Position numbers and translations under genes: made by a program
Part shown: one piece after another, positions 25,756-34,386 of the stretch
How positions within the stretch are numbered: the first letter of the stretch is position 1
Layout of the letters: every line of letters begins with the position of its first letter
Assembly: GCF_018388465.1 (NCBI RefSeq)
Contig: NZ_CP074404.1
Coordinates: 3,410,001-3,474,000 of the forward strand
Direction: 5' to 3'
Length of the DNA: 64,000 nucleotides
Origin: Cellulomonas fengjieae
Lineage (GTDB): Bacteria > Actinomycetota > Actinomycetes > Actinomycetales > Cellulomonadaceae
The notes under the pieces: model-generated
Database searches by the model: none
The model's input: only the letters and a program-made list of their open reading frames with translations
What the model was told of the DNA's origin: nothing

Positions 25756-26483
25756 TGCACACCTTCCTGCACCGCTACGAGCTCGACTCCTCGGCCCCGA
25801 CCCGCAAGGAGGCCTGGCACGACTTCACCCGCCGGGTCCTCCTGCCCGCCGTGGGCCTGTGGGTGGTCATCGTCGGCATCGGGTTACTCATCACCGGCCC
25901 GCTCGGCAACCTGCCGGGCGAGGCCGCCGTCAACGAGTGGTTCGTGGCGCAGCGCACCGAGACGCTCGACGCCGTCACCGCGGTCCTGTCCGCCATCGGC
26001 ACCACCGAGTTCATCATCGGCGCGTGCGTCCTGTTCGTCGCACTGTTCTGGTGGCGCACCAAGCAGTGGTGGCTCGCGCTCGTGCCGCCGCAGGCGATCG
26101 CCGTGCAGGCCATCGTCTTCATGACCGCGGCCCTCGTGGTCGGCCGCGAGCGGCCCGAGGTCGAGAAGCTCGACGAGTCCCCGCCGACGTCCAGCTTCCC
26201 CAGCGGCCACACCGGCGCGTCGACCGCGTTCTACGTGGTGCTGGCCATGCTGGCGCAGCGCATCGGCAACCCCGTCCTGCGCCGTGTCGTCACCGTGGTG
26301 TGCCTGCTGATCCCCCTCGCGGTGGGCACCGCACGGCTCTACCGGGGCATGCACAGCCTGTCCGACGTGATCGTCGGGCTGCTCAACGGGCTCGTGTGCG
26401 CGTTCCTGGCCTGGAACTACCTGCGCCGGGACACGTCGTCGGTCGCGGCACGCTCCGAGAGCCGCAGCCTGAGCCACAGCTGA
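25755..26483 (+). CDS. PAP2-family membrane phosphatase (second of two)
   Basis: 242-residue PAP2 protein with GRERPEVEKLDESPP in place of a tight first motif, SSFPSGHTGA, and RLYRGMHSLSDV. Divergent enough from its neighbour to be an old duplication or independent pairing. A basic/Ser-rich tail follows the last helix. Co-transcribed with the preceding gene; a strong hairpin follows its stop immediately. Confidence 0.87.
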   Translation: MHTFLHRYELDSSAPTRKEAWHDFTRRVLLPAVGLWVVIVGIGLLITGPLGNLPGEAAVNEWFVAQRTETLDAVTAVLSAIGTTEFIIGACVLFVALFWWRTKQWWLALVPPQAIAVQAIVFMTAALVVGRERPEVEKLDESPPTSSFPSGHTGASTAFYVVLAMLAQRIGNPVLRRVVTVVCLLIPLAVGTARLYRGMHSLSDVIVGLLNGLVCAFLAWNYLRRDTSSVAARSESRSLSHS

Positions 26484-26513
26484 CCCGGGGGTGGGGTCTA
26501 CCCCACCCCCGGG
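26484..26513. terminator. strong intrinsic hairpin after the PAP2 pair
   Basis: Perfect 13-bp G+C stem (CCCGGGGGTGGGG with its complement) and TCTA loop starting directly after the stop codon. Confidence 0.75.
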
Positions 26514-26610
26514 ACGGTAGGTGGCGGCATGGTGGCCGCGGGTGCACGGGACCGACGCTGGACGGGTACCGCCCGACCTGTCCGGCACGGCCACCCCCAG
26601 GAGATCTCCC

Positions 26611-27813
26611 ATGTCCGGTCCCACCACCCGTCGTCCCCAGCCCACCCGCCTGTCCGCCCTGGTGATGGCCTGCACGTTCGCGGCCGGCGCCGCCCTGGCC
26701 GTGCCTGCCGTCGCGTTCGCCGGTCCCCGCGGAACACCCCGCGCGGATACCGTCCAGCAGACCCTCGACCACCTCGTGGAGGTCGACGGGGTTCCGGGCG
26801 CACTGGCGTCCGTCACCGACCGCAGGGGCCGCGAGCGCAACCTGGTCGCGGGCGTCGGCGACCTGGACACCGGCAGGCGTGTCCCGGTCGACGGACAGGT
26901 CCGCGCCGGCAGCAACACCAAGACGTTCGTCGCGGCCGTGGTGCTCCAGCTCGTCGGGGAGGGCGCCGTGGACCTCGACGCGTCCGTCGAGACGTACCTG
27001 CCCGGCGTGGTGCGCGGCCCCGTGGACGGGCACGACATCACCGTGCGCGACCTGCTCCAGCACACCAGCGGCATCGGCAGCTACACAAACGGTCCCCCGT
27101 TCATCACCGACGGTGCGCCGACGCTGACCGCGCTCGAGGACTGGTACGTCGAGCCGCACGAGCTCCTCGCCCTGGGGCTGGCCCAGCCGGCGACCCCGGC
27201 GGGTGAGTGGTCCTACAGCAACACCAACTACGTGCTCGCCGGCCTGCTGGTGCAGAGGGTCACCCAGCGCCCGCTGGGCGAGGTCGTCACGGACCGGATC
27301 ATCGAGCCGCTCGGCCTGACCGGCACCTACGTCCCGGAGCGGGGCGAGCGGGAGCTCCGCGGCAAGCACCCGCGGGGCTACCACGCCGAGCCGGCCGGCT
27401 CCGCGCCGTTCGAGCACACCGCCATCGACCCCGCCTCGTCCTGGGGAGCCGGCGACGTCGTCAGCACGCCGAGCGACCTGAACACGTTCTTCCGGGCGTT
27501 GCTGGCCGGCGACGTGGTGCGGCCCGCCGAGCTGGAGCAGATGAAGGCGACCGTCCCGATGGACCTGCCCGGCCTGCCTGCCGGCATGAGCTACGGGCTG
27601 GGCCTGATGTCGACCGAGCTGACCTGCGGCGGTCTGGCGTGGGGCCACGGCGGGATCATCCCCGGCTACCAGACCGAGGGCGGGGTCAGCGAGAGAGGCG
27701 ACCGTGGCGTCATGGTGGCGACCACCACCATGCACGGCGCGCTCCCGGCCGAGGCGGCCGCCGACGTCTCGAACCGGATCGTGGCCCTGGTCGACACCGT
27801 CCTGTGCGCGTGA
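26611..27813 (+). CDS. secreted serine beta-lactamase-like / D-Ala-D-Ala carboxypeptidase family hydrolase
   Basis: Signal peptide 1-37 (LVMACTFAAGAALAVPAVAFA). Class-C-like active site: SNTK (S-x-x-K) after VRAGSNTKTFVAA, YSN in GEWSYSNTNYVLAG, and HGG in AWGHGGIIPGY. 400 residues. Family members are D-alanyl-D-alanine carboxypeptidases, esterases or beta-lactamases; sequence alone does not decide. ATG with AGGAG upstream. Confidence 0.88.
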   Translation: MSGPTTRRPQPTRLSALVMACTFAAGAALAVPAVAFAGPRGTPRADTVQQTLDHLVEVDGVPGALASVTDRRGRERNLVAGVGDLDTGRRVPVDGQVRAGSNTKTFVAAVVLQLVGEGAVDLDASVETYLPGVVRGPVDGHDITVRDLLQHTSGIGSYTNGPPFITDGAPTLTALEDWYVEPHELLALGLAQPATPAGEWSYSNTNYVLAGLLVQRVTQRPLGEVVTDRIIEPLGLTGTYVPERGERELRGKHPRGYHAEPAGSAPFEHTAIDPASSWGAGDVVSTPSDLNTFFRALLAGDVVRPAELEQMKATVPMDLPGLPAGMSYGLGLMSTELTCGGLAWGHGGIIPGYQTEGGVSERGDRGVMVATTTMHGALPAEAAADVSNRIVALVDTVLCA

Positions 27814-27819
27814 GTCGGC

Positions 27820-28239
27820 ATGGCCTACAAGAGCCGAGTCGTCAGACCACTGCTCCCCGATGAGGCGCAGAAGATGGACCTCGCGCCCTCCGCCGAGGCC
27901 GTCGAGGTCCGCCGCTCGATCCTCGCCGACGGCGTGATCGTCGCCTACTCCTACGACCTGATCCCGCTGGCGCTCATGCCGGACGACTTCTCGACCGATC
28001 AGCTCGACGGCTCGCTGTTCGCCTACCTGCGCGACCGCGCGCACCTCTTCCCGCACCACGGCGTCGCGGAGATCCACGCGGTCCACTCCGAGCACGTCGG
28101 CTGGGACGACCCCGAGCACCCCGACCTCTACGTGCTGCTCGACCAGCTGCACTACGACGCCGACGGGACGGTGCTCATGTACTCGCGGTCGTACTTCATC
28201 GAGGGCCGGTACGCGTTCACGGTCGTGCGCTCCAGCTGA
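27820..28239 (+). CDS. orphan UTRA ligand-binding domain (truncated GntR/HutC regulator)
   Basis: 139 residues that look like the UTRA effector-binding half of a GntR/HutC regulator: SRVVRPLLPDEAQKMDLAPS, SYDLIPLALMPDDFSTDQ, MYSRSYFIEGRYAFTVVR. The N-terminal winged helix is absent; the stop of the serine hydrolase lies 6 nt upstream of the ATG. Either a remnant or a stand-alone ligand-binding protein. Confidence 0.72.
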   Translation: MAYKSRVVRPLLPDEAQKMDLAPSAEAVEVRRSILADGVIVAYSYDLIPLALMPDDFSTDQLDGSLFAYLRDRAHLFPHHGVAEIHAVHSEHVGWDDPEHPDLYVLLDQLHYDADGTVLMYSRSYFIEGRYAFTVVRSS

Positions 28240-28262
28240 CCGTTCGTCCCGGCTCGGTCCCG

Positions 28263-28742
28263 TCAGCTGCCCTGGATGTAGGTGCCGCTGAACGGAGAGA
28301 ACCCGTTCGGGTACGTCGTGAAGGTGACGACGGGCGCGGCCCACTCGACGTTCTGCGCGCTGTCCATCTGCGCGAAGCCGGTGGCCCAGTTCCAGTCGTC
28401 GCTGTAGTTCGACAGGTCGACGCTCACCCGCGCCACCACGTCATTGGCCGGCTGGAACCCGCTGATGGCCACGCTGAACCTGGTGCCGTTCTCCCACGGG
28501 CCCATGAAGGTCACGCCGTCGACGGTGCAGGTCCCGACGACCTGGCCGGTGTAGATGTTCAGCACCTCGCAGCTGTCGCCGCCGACGGTGGCCCAGGTGC
28601 CGGAGGACGCCTGGGCGGCGAACGTGGCCCCGTCGGACCACGACGCGGCCGTCCGGGTGGCGGTCGTCCCGACCATGAGAACGACCGCAACGAGGGCGCC
28701 GACCGCAGCGAGCAGGCGTCGGCAGGTGGCGGCCCAGGTCAT
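28263..28742 (-). CDS. small SipW-type secreted protein
   Basis: 159 residues with an N-terminal helix (LLAAVGALVAVVLMVGTTAT) followed by AASWSDGATFAA, the pattern of SipW-dependent signal peptides. The mature part is beta-rich with a Cys pair (DSCEVLN and GTCTVD). Third gene of a TasA-like/SipW unit but separated from sipW by a strong hairpin, so possibly made at lower or independent level. Function unknown; an extracellular fibre or matrix subunit is possible. Confidence 0.65.
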   Translation of the reverse strand: MTWAATCRRLLAAVGALVAVVLMVGTTATRTAASWSDGATFAAQASSGTWATVGGDSCEVLNIYTGQVVGTCTVDGVTFMGPWENGTRFSVAISGFQPANDVVARVSVDLSNYSDDWNWATGFAQMDSAQNVEWAAPVVTFTTYPNGFSPFSGTYIQGS

Positions 28743-28784
28743 GCGTTGGCTCCCTTCTTCGATCGTTGTCCTGGGTGTGCAGAG

Positions 28785-28816
28785 CCGGGTGCGGCCGTGG
28801 GCACGGCCGCACCCGG
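28785..28816 (-). terminator. perfect 15-bp hairpin between signal peptidase and the third gene
   Basis: CCGGGTGCGGCCGTG and its exact complement, 2-nt loop as drawn. It lies 9 nt beyond the sipW stop and upstream of the small secreted gene, so it should terminate or attenuate readthrough. Confidence 0.7.
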
Positions 28817-28824
28817 GATTGCCC

Positions 28825-29433
28825 TTACGAGGCCGATCGTGACGAGGCGACTGCCAGGTGGCGTGCCGCGTCGTCGTCCTGCGGCTCGTGCGCCACGTCC
28901 TGCTGCCCGCCCGTCGGGCCGGAGCCCGGGCGAGGCATCAGGCTCAGCGCGAGGATCGCCGCGACCCCGATGAGCAGCGGAACCGCGACGCTCGGGTCGG
29001 TCAGCCGCATCAGCGCCGCACCGGCGCCCGAGATCTGCCAGCTCGGGGCCAGGACCGTGTCGTCGGTGACGACGTACTCCCCGGCGTCCGGGCTGTCGTT
29101 GGCGTCGCCCTGCATGCGGACGTGCCACGACCCGTCGTCGTGCTGCGCCACCTCGATGACGCGGTGCGTGACGAGCCGGTCCGTGACGTCGTTCCGCAGG
29201 GACAGCACGTCCCCGACCTCGACGTCCTCGACCGGGACGGGCATCGCAACCAGGAGATCACCCGTCTTGATCTCCGGCTCCATCGAGCCCGAGACGACGA
29301 CGAGCGGCTGGATCAGCCCCAGCGCGGTCGCGCCCCACACCCCCAGGCTGAAGACCCCGAGGACCGCAAGGGCCCAGACGAGGACGTCGGCGGCGGTGCG
29401 CAGGACGCGCACCGCCACCACGCGGCCCGCCAC
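28825..29433 (-). CDS. ER-type signal peptidase I (SipW-like)
   Basis: Membrane signal peptidase with catalytic Ser in VVSGSMEPEIKTGD and, as in SipW/archaeal enzymes, His rather than Lys in LVTHRVIEV. Two membrane helices (about 12-42 and 150-165) flank the catalytic domain. 202 residues, GTG start, 3 nt after the TasA-like stop. It should process the two neighbouring SipW-type precursors. Confidence 0.85.
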   Translation of the reverse strand: MAGRVVAVRVLRTAADVLVWALAVLGVFSLGVWGATALGLIQPLVVVSGSMEPEIKTGDLLVAMPVPVEDVEVGDVLSLRNDVTDRLVTHRVIEVAQHDDGSWHVRMQGDANDSPDAGEYVVTDDTVLAPSWQISGAGAALMRLTDPSVAVPLLIGVAAILALSLMPRPGSGPTGGQQDVAHEPQDDDAARHLAVASSRSAS

Positions 29434-29436
29434 TTG

Positions 29437-29988
29437 TCAGGACTCTCCGGTGAACTGCACGGTCATCGTCCCCTGGGCGCCCTGGTACTCCGCGGGCCAG
29501 TCGTCAGGGGTGGTGACCTGCAGCATCACCGTGTCGGTGGCACCGGCGGCCAGCTCGAAGGACGACGGGTCGTGGATCGTGGCGGTCGCCGGCGCGGATC
29601 CTGCGAACAGGGCTCCGTCCGTGGTCAGCACGCCCCGACCGAGCGTCAGCGGCACGCTGCTGACGTTCTTCAGCTGCAGGGCGATGGTCTCGTCGGCGCC
29701 CTGGTTGAGGTTCGCGAACGCGTCCGCGGGGATCTGCACGGCCTCGCCGGTGGTGTCCGCGTCGTACCAGGTGTTGCCACCGTCGACGCTGGCCTGCAGC
29801 TCGACCTTCTCGACGGCGCTCGCGCTGCCGGCGAACCACGCGTCGTCGGTCCACGCCGCGCTGGTCGCGGCGGCTCCGACACCCAGCACGGCGACGCCGG
29901 CGAGGCCGAAGCGGGCGATGGCGGCCCGGCGGCGGCGCTTGTCGCGGTCCTGGTCGGTGACTACGACGTCGGTCGTAGACGTAGTCAT
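29437..29988 (-). CDS. TasA/camelysin-like SipW-dependent secreted protein
   Basis: 183 residues. Basic n-region (DKRRRRAAIARF), a helix (GLAGVAVLGVGAAATSA) and AAWTDDAWFAG, the W-T-D pattern after SipW cleavage sites. Beta-rich mature part (ELQASVDGGNTWYDADTTGE, TIALQLKNVSSVPLTLG) fits the camelysin/TasA fold. ATG preceded by GGAG. First gene of the module; probably the main extracellular product. Confidence 0.75.
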   Translation of the reverse strand: MTTSTTDVVVTDQDRDKRRRRAAIARFGLAGVAVLGVGAAATSAAWTDDAWFAGSASAVEKVELQASVDGGNTWYDADTTGEAVQIPADAFANLNQGADETIALQLKNVSSVPLTLGRGVLTTDGALFAGSAPATATIHDPSSFELAAGATDTVMLQVTTPDDWPAEYQGAQGTMTVQFTGES

Positions 29989-30196
29989 GTCCTGCTCCCT
30001 TCCTCGGCGTATGCCGTTCATGGCTGGCGCGCGCCAGGACGTCCGGGCATGACCTACCTACCCACCGCCCGCAGAGGTTCGCGCGGGGCGGCGTTCTCGC
30101 TCGGGGCACGCCCGGCGGAGGAGGTCGCTGCACGACCGGGGCGGCGGAGCCGCGTCCCGACGGCCGTCATGGACACTCGCGCGACTTGCACCACAA

Positions 30197-30224
30197 ATTC
30201 TAGGAAACCTGGACGACCGTCCAG
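30197..30224 (-). promoter_or_regulatory. putative promoter region of the SipW module
   Basis: On the minus strand a TAGAAT -10-like hexamer (30197-30202) in an unusually A+T-rich patch, preceded by a palindrome CTGGACG-AC-CGTCCAG (30209-30224). This would give a roughly 200-nt leader before the TasA-like gene. The palindrome may be an operator. Confidence 0.35.
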
Positions 30225-30254
30225 CCGGGGCCGAAAATGACGTTCGTCACATGG

Positions 30255-30659
30255 TCAGGCTTTGAGCGCACCCCACCCGGTCCAGCGCTCGATCTCCAGC
30301 CAGCCGCTCCACCGAGCGCCCGTGCGCTCCGCGTACTCGTGCCCGGTGTAGTGGCGTGAGAGCCGGTCGATGTCGGTGAGGTCGGGGTCCGGCTGCAGGT
30401 CCACGACGCGGCCGAGCAGCGTGACGTGGCTGTACCAGTCGTCGCCGGCGAGCACCGTCAGCGAGACGCGGGGGTCCCGACGCAGGTGCTCGAGGCGGAC
30501 GCGCGTGGCGTCGAGGTTGAGCAGGACCCGCCCCTCGTCCCACAGGTACCAGGTCGCCGCCGTGACGGGTGACCCGTCGCTGCGCAGCGTCGCCATCACC
30601 GCGGGGTTGGGTCGGGCGAGCATGTCCAGGGCGTCGGCGGGCAGGGGTGGTGTGGGCAC
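30255..30659 (-). CDS. PPOX-class (split-barrel) F420- or FMN-dependent oxidoreductase
   Basis: 134-residue split-barrel protein of the pyridoxamine-phosphate-oxidase-like superfamily: NPAVMATLRSDGSPVTAATW, RVLLNLDATRVRLEHLRRDP. The shape fits actinobacterial F420-binding PPOX enzymes. Start at GTG 30659, which has AGGAGG 5 nt upstream. Divergent from the CMD gene. Confidence 0.8.
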   Translation of the reverse strand: MPTPPLPADALDMLARPNPAVMATLRSDGSPVTAATWYLWDEGRVLLNLDATRVRLEHLRRDPRVSLTVLAGDDWYSHVTLLGRVVDLQPDPDLTDIDRLSRHYTGHEYAERTGARWSGWLEIERWTGWGALKA

Positions 30660-30710
30660 GATGGCCTCCTCGGTAGGCGTGCGACGGACTTCCAGTATCG
30701 GAGCCCGCGG

Positions 30711-30737
30711 TGTCACGCGCAGACCTCGACCGGTGTC
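30711..30737 (+). promoter_or_regulatory. ECF41-type promoter
   Basis: TGTCACG, 16 nt, TGTC upstream of the CMD gene. This closely matches the published ECF41 signature (TGTCACA-N16-CGTC) found before the CMD/oxidoreductase/epimerase partner gene. The encoded ECF41 factor lies immediately downstream. Confidence 0.6.
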
Positions 30738-30766
30738 TCCATGTCAACGACGACCAAGGAGCCGAC

Positions 30767-31357
30767 ATGACCAGCGATCCACGCATTCCACCGACCCAGG
30801 TCACCGGGGCATTCGGCGCCCTCGTGAAGCTCGGGGCCCGCAAGATGGTCGGCCGCGTCCCGGACTCGCTCGGGGTGCTCTGGCACCACAAGGCGATCCT
30901 GCGGGACAGCCTGCGCATCGGGCGCCGGACCGAGGCCTGGCACGAGCTCGACCAGGACCTCGCCTCGTACGCGGCGATGGCCACGGCCGCGACGGTCGGC
31001 TGCAGCTTCTGCCTCGACCTGCACTACTTCCAGGCCCACAACCACCACCTCGACCAGGCCAAGGTGCGTGCGGTGCCGCTCTGGCGCGAGTCCTCCCTCT
31101 TCACCCCGCTGGAGCGCCGAGTCATGGAGTACGCGGAGGCCGCCAGCCAGACGCCGCCCGCGGTGACCGACGAGCTGTCGGACGCGCTCCTGGCCGAGCT
31201 CGGCCCCGCCGCGCTCATCGAGCTGGCCGCGCGCGTCGGCTTCATGAACATGACGGCGCGGATGAACATCGCGCTCGGCATCCGCTCGGACGGGTTCGCG
31301 GAGTCGTGCGGACTGCCTCCCCTCGAGGTCCGGTCCGCCGGATCGACCGCCGCGTAG
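30767..31357 (+). CDS. carboxymuconolactone decarboxylase (CMD/AhpD-like) family protein
   Basis: All-helical AhpD-like protein, 196 residues, with the redox CxxC in VGCSFCLDLHYF followed by the conserved His. Such proteins are standard partners of ECF41 sigma factors. ATG with AAGGAG upstream. 10 nt separate it from the sigma gene. Probable peroxidase-type or thiol-redox activity. Confidence 0.88.
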   Translation: MTSDPRIPPTQVTGAFGALVKLGARKMVGRVPDSLGVLWHHKAILRDSLRIGRRTEAWHELDQDLASYAAMATAATVGCSFCLDLHYFQAHNHHLDQAKVRAVPLWRESSLFTPLERRVMEYAEAASQTPPAVTDELSDALLAELGPAALIELAARVGFMNMTARMNIALGIRSDGFAESCGLPPLEVRSAGSTAA

Positions 31358-31367
31358 GATCGCGCAC

Positions 31368-32270
31368 GTGGCCGGCGTGGTGCCCACCGACGACGACGAC
31401 CCGTTCGTCGTCCACCGCCGCCTGCTCTTCACCGTCGCGTACCAGATGCTCGGCTCGGCCAGTGACGCCGAGGACGTGCTCCAGGAGTCCTGGCTGCGCT
31501 GGTCGGCCGTCGACCGGTCGCAGGTCCGCGAGCCGCGCGCCTACCTCGTCCGCCTGGTGACGCGGCAGGCCCTCAACCACCTGCGCACCGTGTCCCGTCG
31601 CCGCGAGCAGTACGTCGGGGCCTGGCTCCCCGAGCCGCTCCTGACCAGCCGCGACGTGGCGGACGACGTCGAGCTCGCGGACAACCTGTCGATCGCGATG
31701 CTCACGGTGCTGGAGACGCTGGGGCCCGCCGAGCGGGTGGTCTTCGTGCTGCGCGAGGTCTTCGACGTGCCGTACGACGAGATCGCCGACGCCGTCGGCA
31801 AGTCCTCGGTGGCGGTGCGGCAGATCGCGCACCGCGCCAAGGGTCACGTCTCCGCGCGCCGGCCCCGGATCCGTGTGGTGCGTTCCGAGCACGAGGAGGT
31901 CGTGCAGCGGCTCGTGACGGCGCTCAACACCGGCGACCTCCAGGGGCTCATGGACGTCCTCGCGCCGGACGTGGTCGCGGTGAGCGACAGCGGAGGCAAG
32001 GCACCCGGGGCGGCGCGACGGCCCGTCGTGGGGGCGGAGCGGCTGGCGCGCTACCTGCTCGGCGCGATGGCGAAGGCCGGCGACACGCTCGTCGCGGTCC
32101 CCACGTGGGTCAACGGGCAGGCCGGGATCCGGATGGAGCGGGACGGCCAGCTCGTCGGCGTGGCCGGCTTCGCCGTCGCCGACGGACGCGTGACCCGCGC
32201 CTACGCCATCGCGAACCCGGACAAGCTCGGCCGGCTCGACGCGGTCGCCGAGCTGAGCCGGCACTCGTGA
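31368..32270 (+). CDS. ECF41 (SigJ-type) sigma factor with SnoaL-like C-terminal domain
   Basis: 300 residues. Region 2: LLFTVAYQMLGSASDAEDVL; region 4: VFDVPYDEIADAVGKSSVAV. The C-terminal SnoaL/NTF2-like domain (about 185-290) acts as an in-built regulator in ECF41 proteins. GTG start with TAGGAT 7 nt upstream, so it may also have its own leaderless promoter besides the ECF41 promoter before CMD. Confidence 0.9.
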   Translation: MAGVVPTDDDDPFVVHRRLLFTVAYQMLGSASDAEDVLQESWLRWSAVDRSQVREPRAYLVRLVTRQALNHLRTVSRRREQYVGAWLPEPLLTSRDVADDVELADNLSIAMLTVLETLGPAERVVFVLREVFDVPYDEIADAVGKSSVAVRQIAHRAKGHVSARRPRIRVVRSEHEEVVQRLVTALNTGDLQGLMDVLAPDVVAVSDSGGKAPGAARRPVVGAERLARYLLGAMAKAGDTLVAVPTWVNGQAGIRMERDGQLVGVAGFAVADGRVTRAYAIANPDKLGRLDAVAELSRHS

Positions 32271-32319
32271 CGACCGTTCCCGATACGGTGGCGCCACCCT
32301 CTGCCGCAAGGAGACCGCG

Positions 32320-32787
32320 ATGGCGCCCACCCCCGACCGGTCCGACGAGACGGCCCTGCCCACGTTCCGCACCGGCCCCGGACGCCGCGCGATCGACGCG
32401 GCCGTGGGCTTCCTCATCCGCTGGGGGCTCTTCCCCGGCTCCTACCAGCTGACCACCGTGGGCCGCCGCACCGGCCGGCCGCTCACGCACCCTGTGACGC
32501 TGGTGGAGCGGCACGGGCGACGGTGGCTGGTGTCCCCGTACGGAGAGGTCTCCTGGGTGCACAACGCACGCGCCTCAGGTCGCGTCTCGTTGCAGCGGCG
32601 GGGCCGCACCGAGGAGTGCGCCGTGCGCGAGTGCTCCGCCCGGGAGGCTGCCCCCGTGCTGAAGCAGTACCTGGCCGTGACCGGCCCGCCGCGCCGCTAC
32701 TTCCGCGCCCACAAGGACGCACCGGTGCAGGCCTTCGCCGCCGAGGCGGACGCCCACCCGGTCTTCGAGCTGCTGCCGCTCGACTAG
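32320..32787 (+). CDS. deazaflavin (F420)-dependent nitroreductase family protein
   Basis: 155-residue Ddn/FDOR-A-like protein: LTTVGRRTGRPLTHPVTLVE, WLVSPYGEVSWVHNARASGR, typical of F420H2-dependent reductases. AAGGAG precedes the ATG. Substrate unknown. Confidence 0.85.
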   Translation: MAPTPDRSDETALPTFRTGPGRRAIDAAVGFLIRWGLFPGSYQLTTVGRRTGRPLTHPVTLVERHGRRWLVSPYGEVSWVHNARASGRVSLQRRGRTEECAVRECSAREAAPVLKQYLAVTGPPRRYFRAHKDAPVQAFAAEADAHPVFELLPLD

Positions 32788-32795
32788 GAGCCGGG

Positions 32796-33263
32796 TCACG
32801 GAACGGGCGGGTCCGCCTCGTCGGCCGCCGACCGCACGGACTGGGCCAGCGCGTCGATGACGTCGCGCGCCAGGAGGTCGGTCTTGGCGCGCAGGTCGAC
32901 CGCGAGCTTGCGCCCGGCCCTGCCCCCGACCGAGTCGGCCAGAGTGAGCGCGGCCTCCAGGTCGTTGGCCCTCCGCCGCCACGCCGCCGCGCGCGCGGCG
33001 AACGCCGCATCCCCGGGGCGGTCCGTCTCCATGGCCGAGGTCGCCTCGCGCACGACGGTCAGCGTGTGCCGGAGGCGCCCTGCCGACGACCGCCTCGCCC
33101 GGACGTCCCCGAGCTTGCCGCCGAGCTGACGTGCGTACGCGGCCGCCTTGCCCGGTGCGTCGGGGAACCGCTTGTTCAGCCGCTCCAGCCCTTCGAGCGC
33201 CGCCATCAGTCGCGGCGCCCACTTCATCGCCGTCTGGGTCAGCCGGGTCATCGAGCTCGCCAT
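32796..33263 (-). CDS. helical protein of unknown function
   Basis: 155 residues, almost entirely helical and rich in Ala/Arg/Leu, with regular heptad-like spacing between about 55 and 145. ATG preceded by AGAGGA. I do not recognise the family. Convergent with the F420 reductase gene. Confidence 0.55.
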   Translation of the reverse strand: MASSMTRLTQTAMKWAPRLMAALEGLERLNKRFPDAPGKAAAYARQLGGKLGDVRARRSSAGRLRHTLTVVREATSAMETDRPGDAAFAARAAAWRRRANDLEAALTLADSVGGRAGRKLAVDLRAKTDLLARDVIDALAQSVRSAADEADPPVP

Positions 33264-33348
33264 CAGCGGGTCCTCTCGGGTGGCGCGTCGGCCGTCGTGG
33301 GCAGTCAAGTACACACCGCGTCGGCGCGCGCGCCAGGTGCCCGCCCGA

Positions 33349-33660
33349 TCAGCGCGGCGACACGTCCAGCACGACCTCGAACTCCAGCAGCTGGGCCCCG
33401 GCGCTCACCGGCCGCGGCCGGTCGCCCGAGCCGGCGTGCGCCGCCTTGGCATCGCCATCGCGCCACGCGGCGAACGACTCCTCGTCGGCCCAGTGCGTCA
33501 CGACGAAGTAGCGGTCCTCCCCCGCGGTCGGCCGCAGGAGCTGGAACCCGAGGAACCCCGGGGAGCCCTCTATGGTCCCCGCGCGTGCGGCGAACCGGCG
33601 CTCGAGCTCGGCTCCGGCCTCGGGCGGCACGGAGATGGCGTTGATCTTCACGACGGACAT
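33349..33660 (-). CDS. antibiotic biosynthesis monooxygenase (ABM) domain protein
   Basis: 103-residue dimeric ferredoxin-like fold: VVKINAISVPPEAGAELERR, SPGFLGFQLLRPT, YFVVTHWADEESFAAWRDGD. This matches the ABM/heme-degrading-like family. TAGGCT ends 6 nt before the ATG and overlaps the stop codon of the neighbouring membrane gene. Confidence 0.85.
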   Translation of the reverse strand: MSVVKINAISVPPEAGAELERRFAARAGTIEGSPGFLGFQLLRPTAGEDRYFVVTHWADEESFAAWRDGDAKAAHAGSGDRPRPVSAGAQLLEFEVVLDVSPR

Positions 33661-33669
33661 GCGGCCAGC

Positions 33670-34323
33670 CTACGAGCGAGCCACCGGTGTGGTGGCGGGA
33701 GGGCTGGTGGGGGCCGGCGCCCGCAGCCCGAGCGCGCCCAGCTCGAGCGAGGCGAGCGCGCGCACGATCTCCGGGTCCCCGCGGCGCCACGCGTTCGCGG
33801 GGTCGTCGCTCACGCGGGCGAGCACCCGGACGGGCTGCGTGGCCAGCGCCCGCAGGGCGAACAGGTCGAGGTCCGCCGCCGAGTCCAGGATGCGGGTGGC
33901 CGCGCGGGCCCGACCGACGAACCGGGCGCGCGCGAGCAGCCAGACCCCGACAACGAGCACGATCGGTACGGCCGCGGTCAGCAGCCCGAGCAGCAGCGCG
34001 AGCTGGGAGGCCCCCTGCTGCACCTCGATCCCCGCACGTGCGATCGAGTCCGCGGCCCCGCCGGCCGCGGTGAACGGCGCGCGCGCGTCGTCACCGACGA
34101 GCGGCACGCGTGCGACGGTGTCCCCCGCCGAGGTCATGCTCTCCGAGAGGGACGAACCGGCGTCCTCCAGCGTGCGTCCCGGAGCAGCGAGTCGCCCGAC
34201 CACCTCGTGCACCCACAGCCCGGCACGGACCCACAGGACGACCCAGCCGACGACGAGGAGGTCGGCGACGACCTGGCGTGCACGGCGCCACGGGGTGTGT
34301 GCGTAGAGGATCACGCGGGACAT
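33670..34323 (-). CDS. two-helix membrane protein of unknown function
   Basis: 217 residues from MSRVILYAHTPWRRARQVVA. Helices at about 18-38 and 108-130 enclose a roughly 65-residue likely extracellular section (GSSLSESMTSAGDTVARVPL). Cytoplasmic C-terminus is Ala/Leu-rich. Similar proteins are widespread in actinobacteria with no known role. Confidence 0.7.
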   Translation of the reverse strand: MSRVILYAHTPWRRARQVVADLLVVGWVVLWVRAGLWVHEVVGRLAAPGRTLEDAGSSLSESMTSAGDTVARVPLVGDDARAPFTAAGGAADSIARAGIEVQQGASQLALLLGLLTAAVPIVLVVGVWLLARARFVGRARAATRILDSAADLDLFALRALATQPVRVLARVSDDPANAWRRGDPEIVRALASLELGALGLRAPAPTSPPATTPVARS

Positions 34324-34386
34324 CCTGGCGTGTGCGAGCGCGGCGCGCTGGGGGACGCAGGTGCCCAGGGGCGTCGGAGGGCCCAC

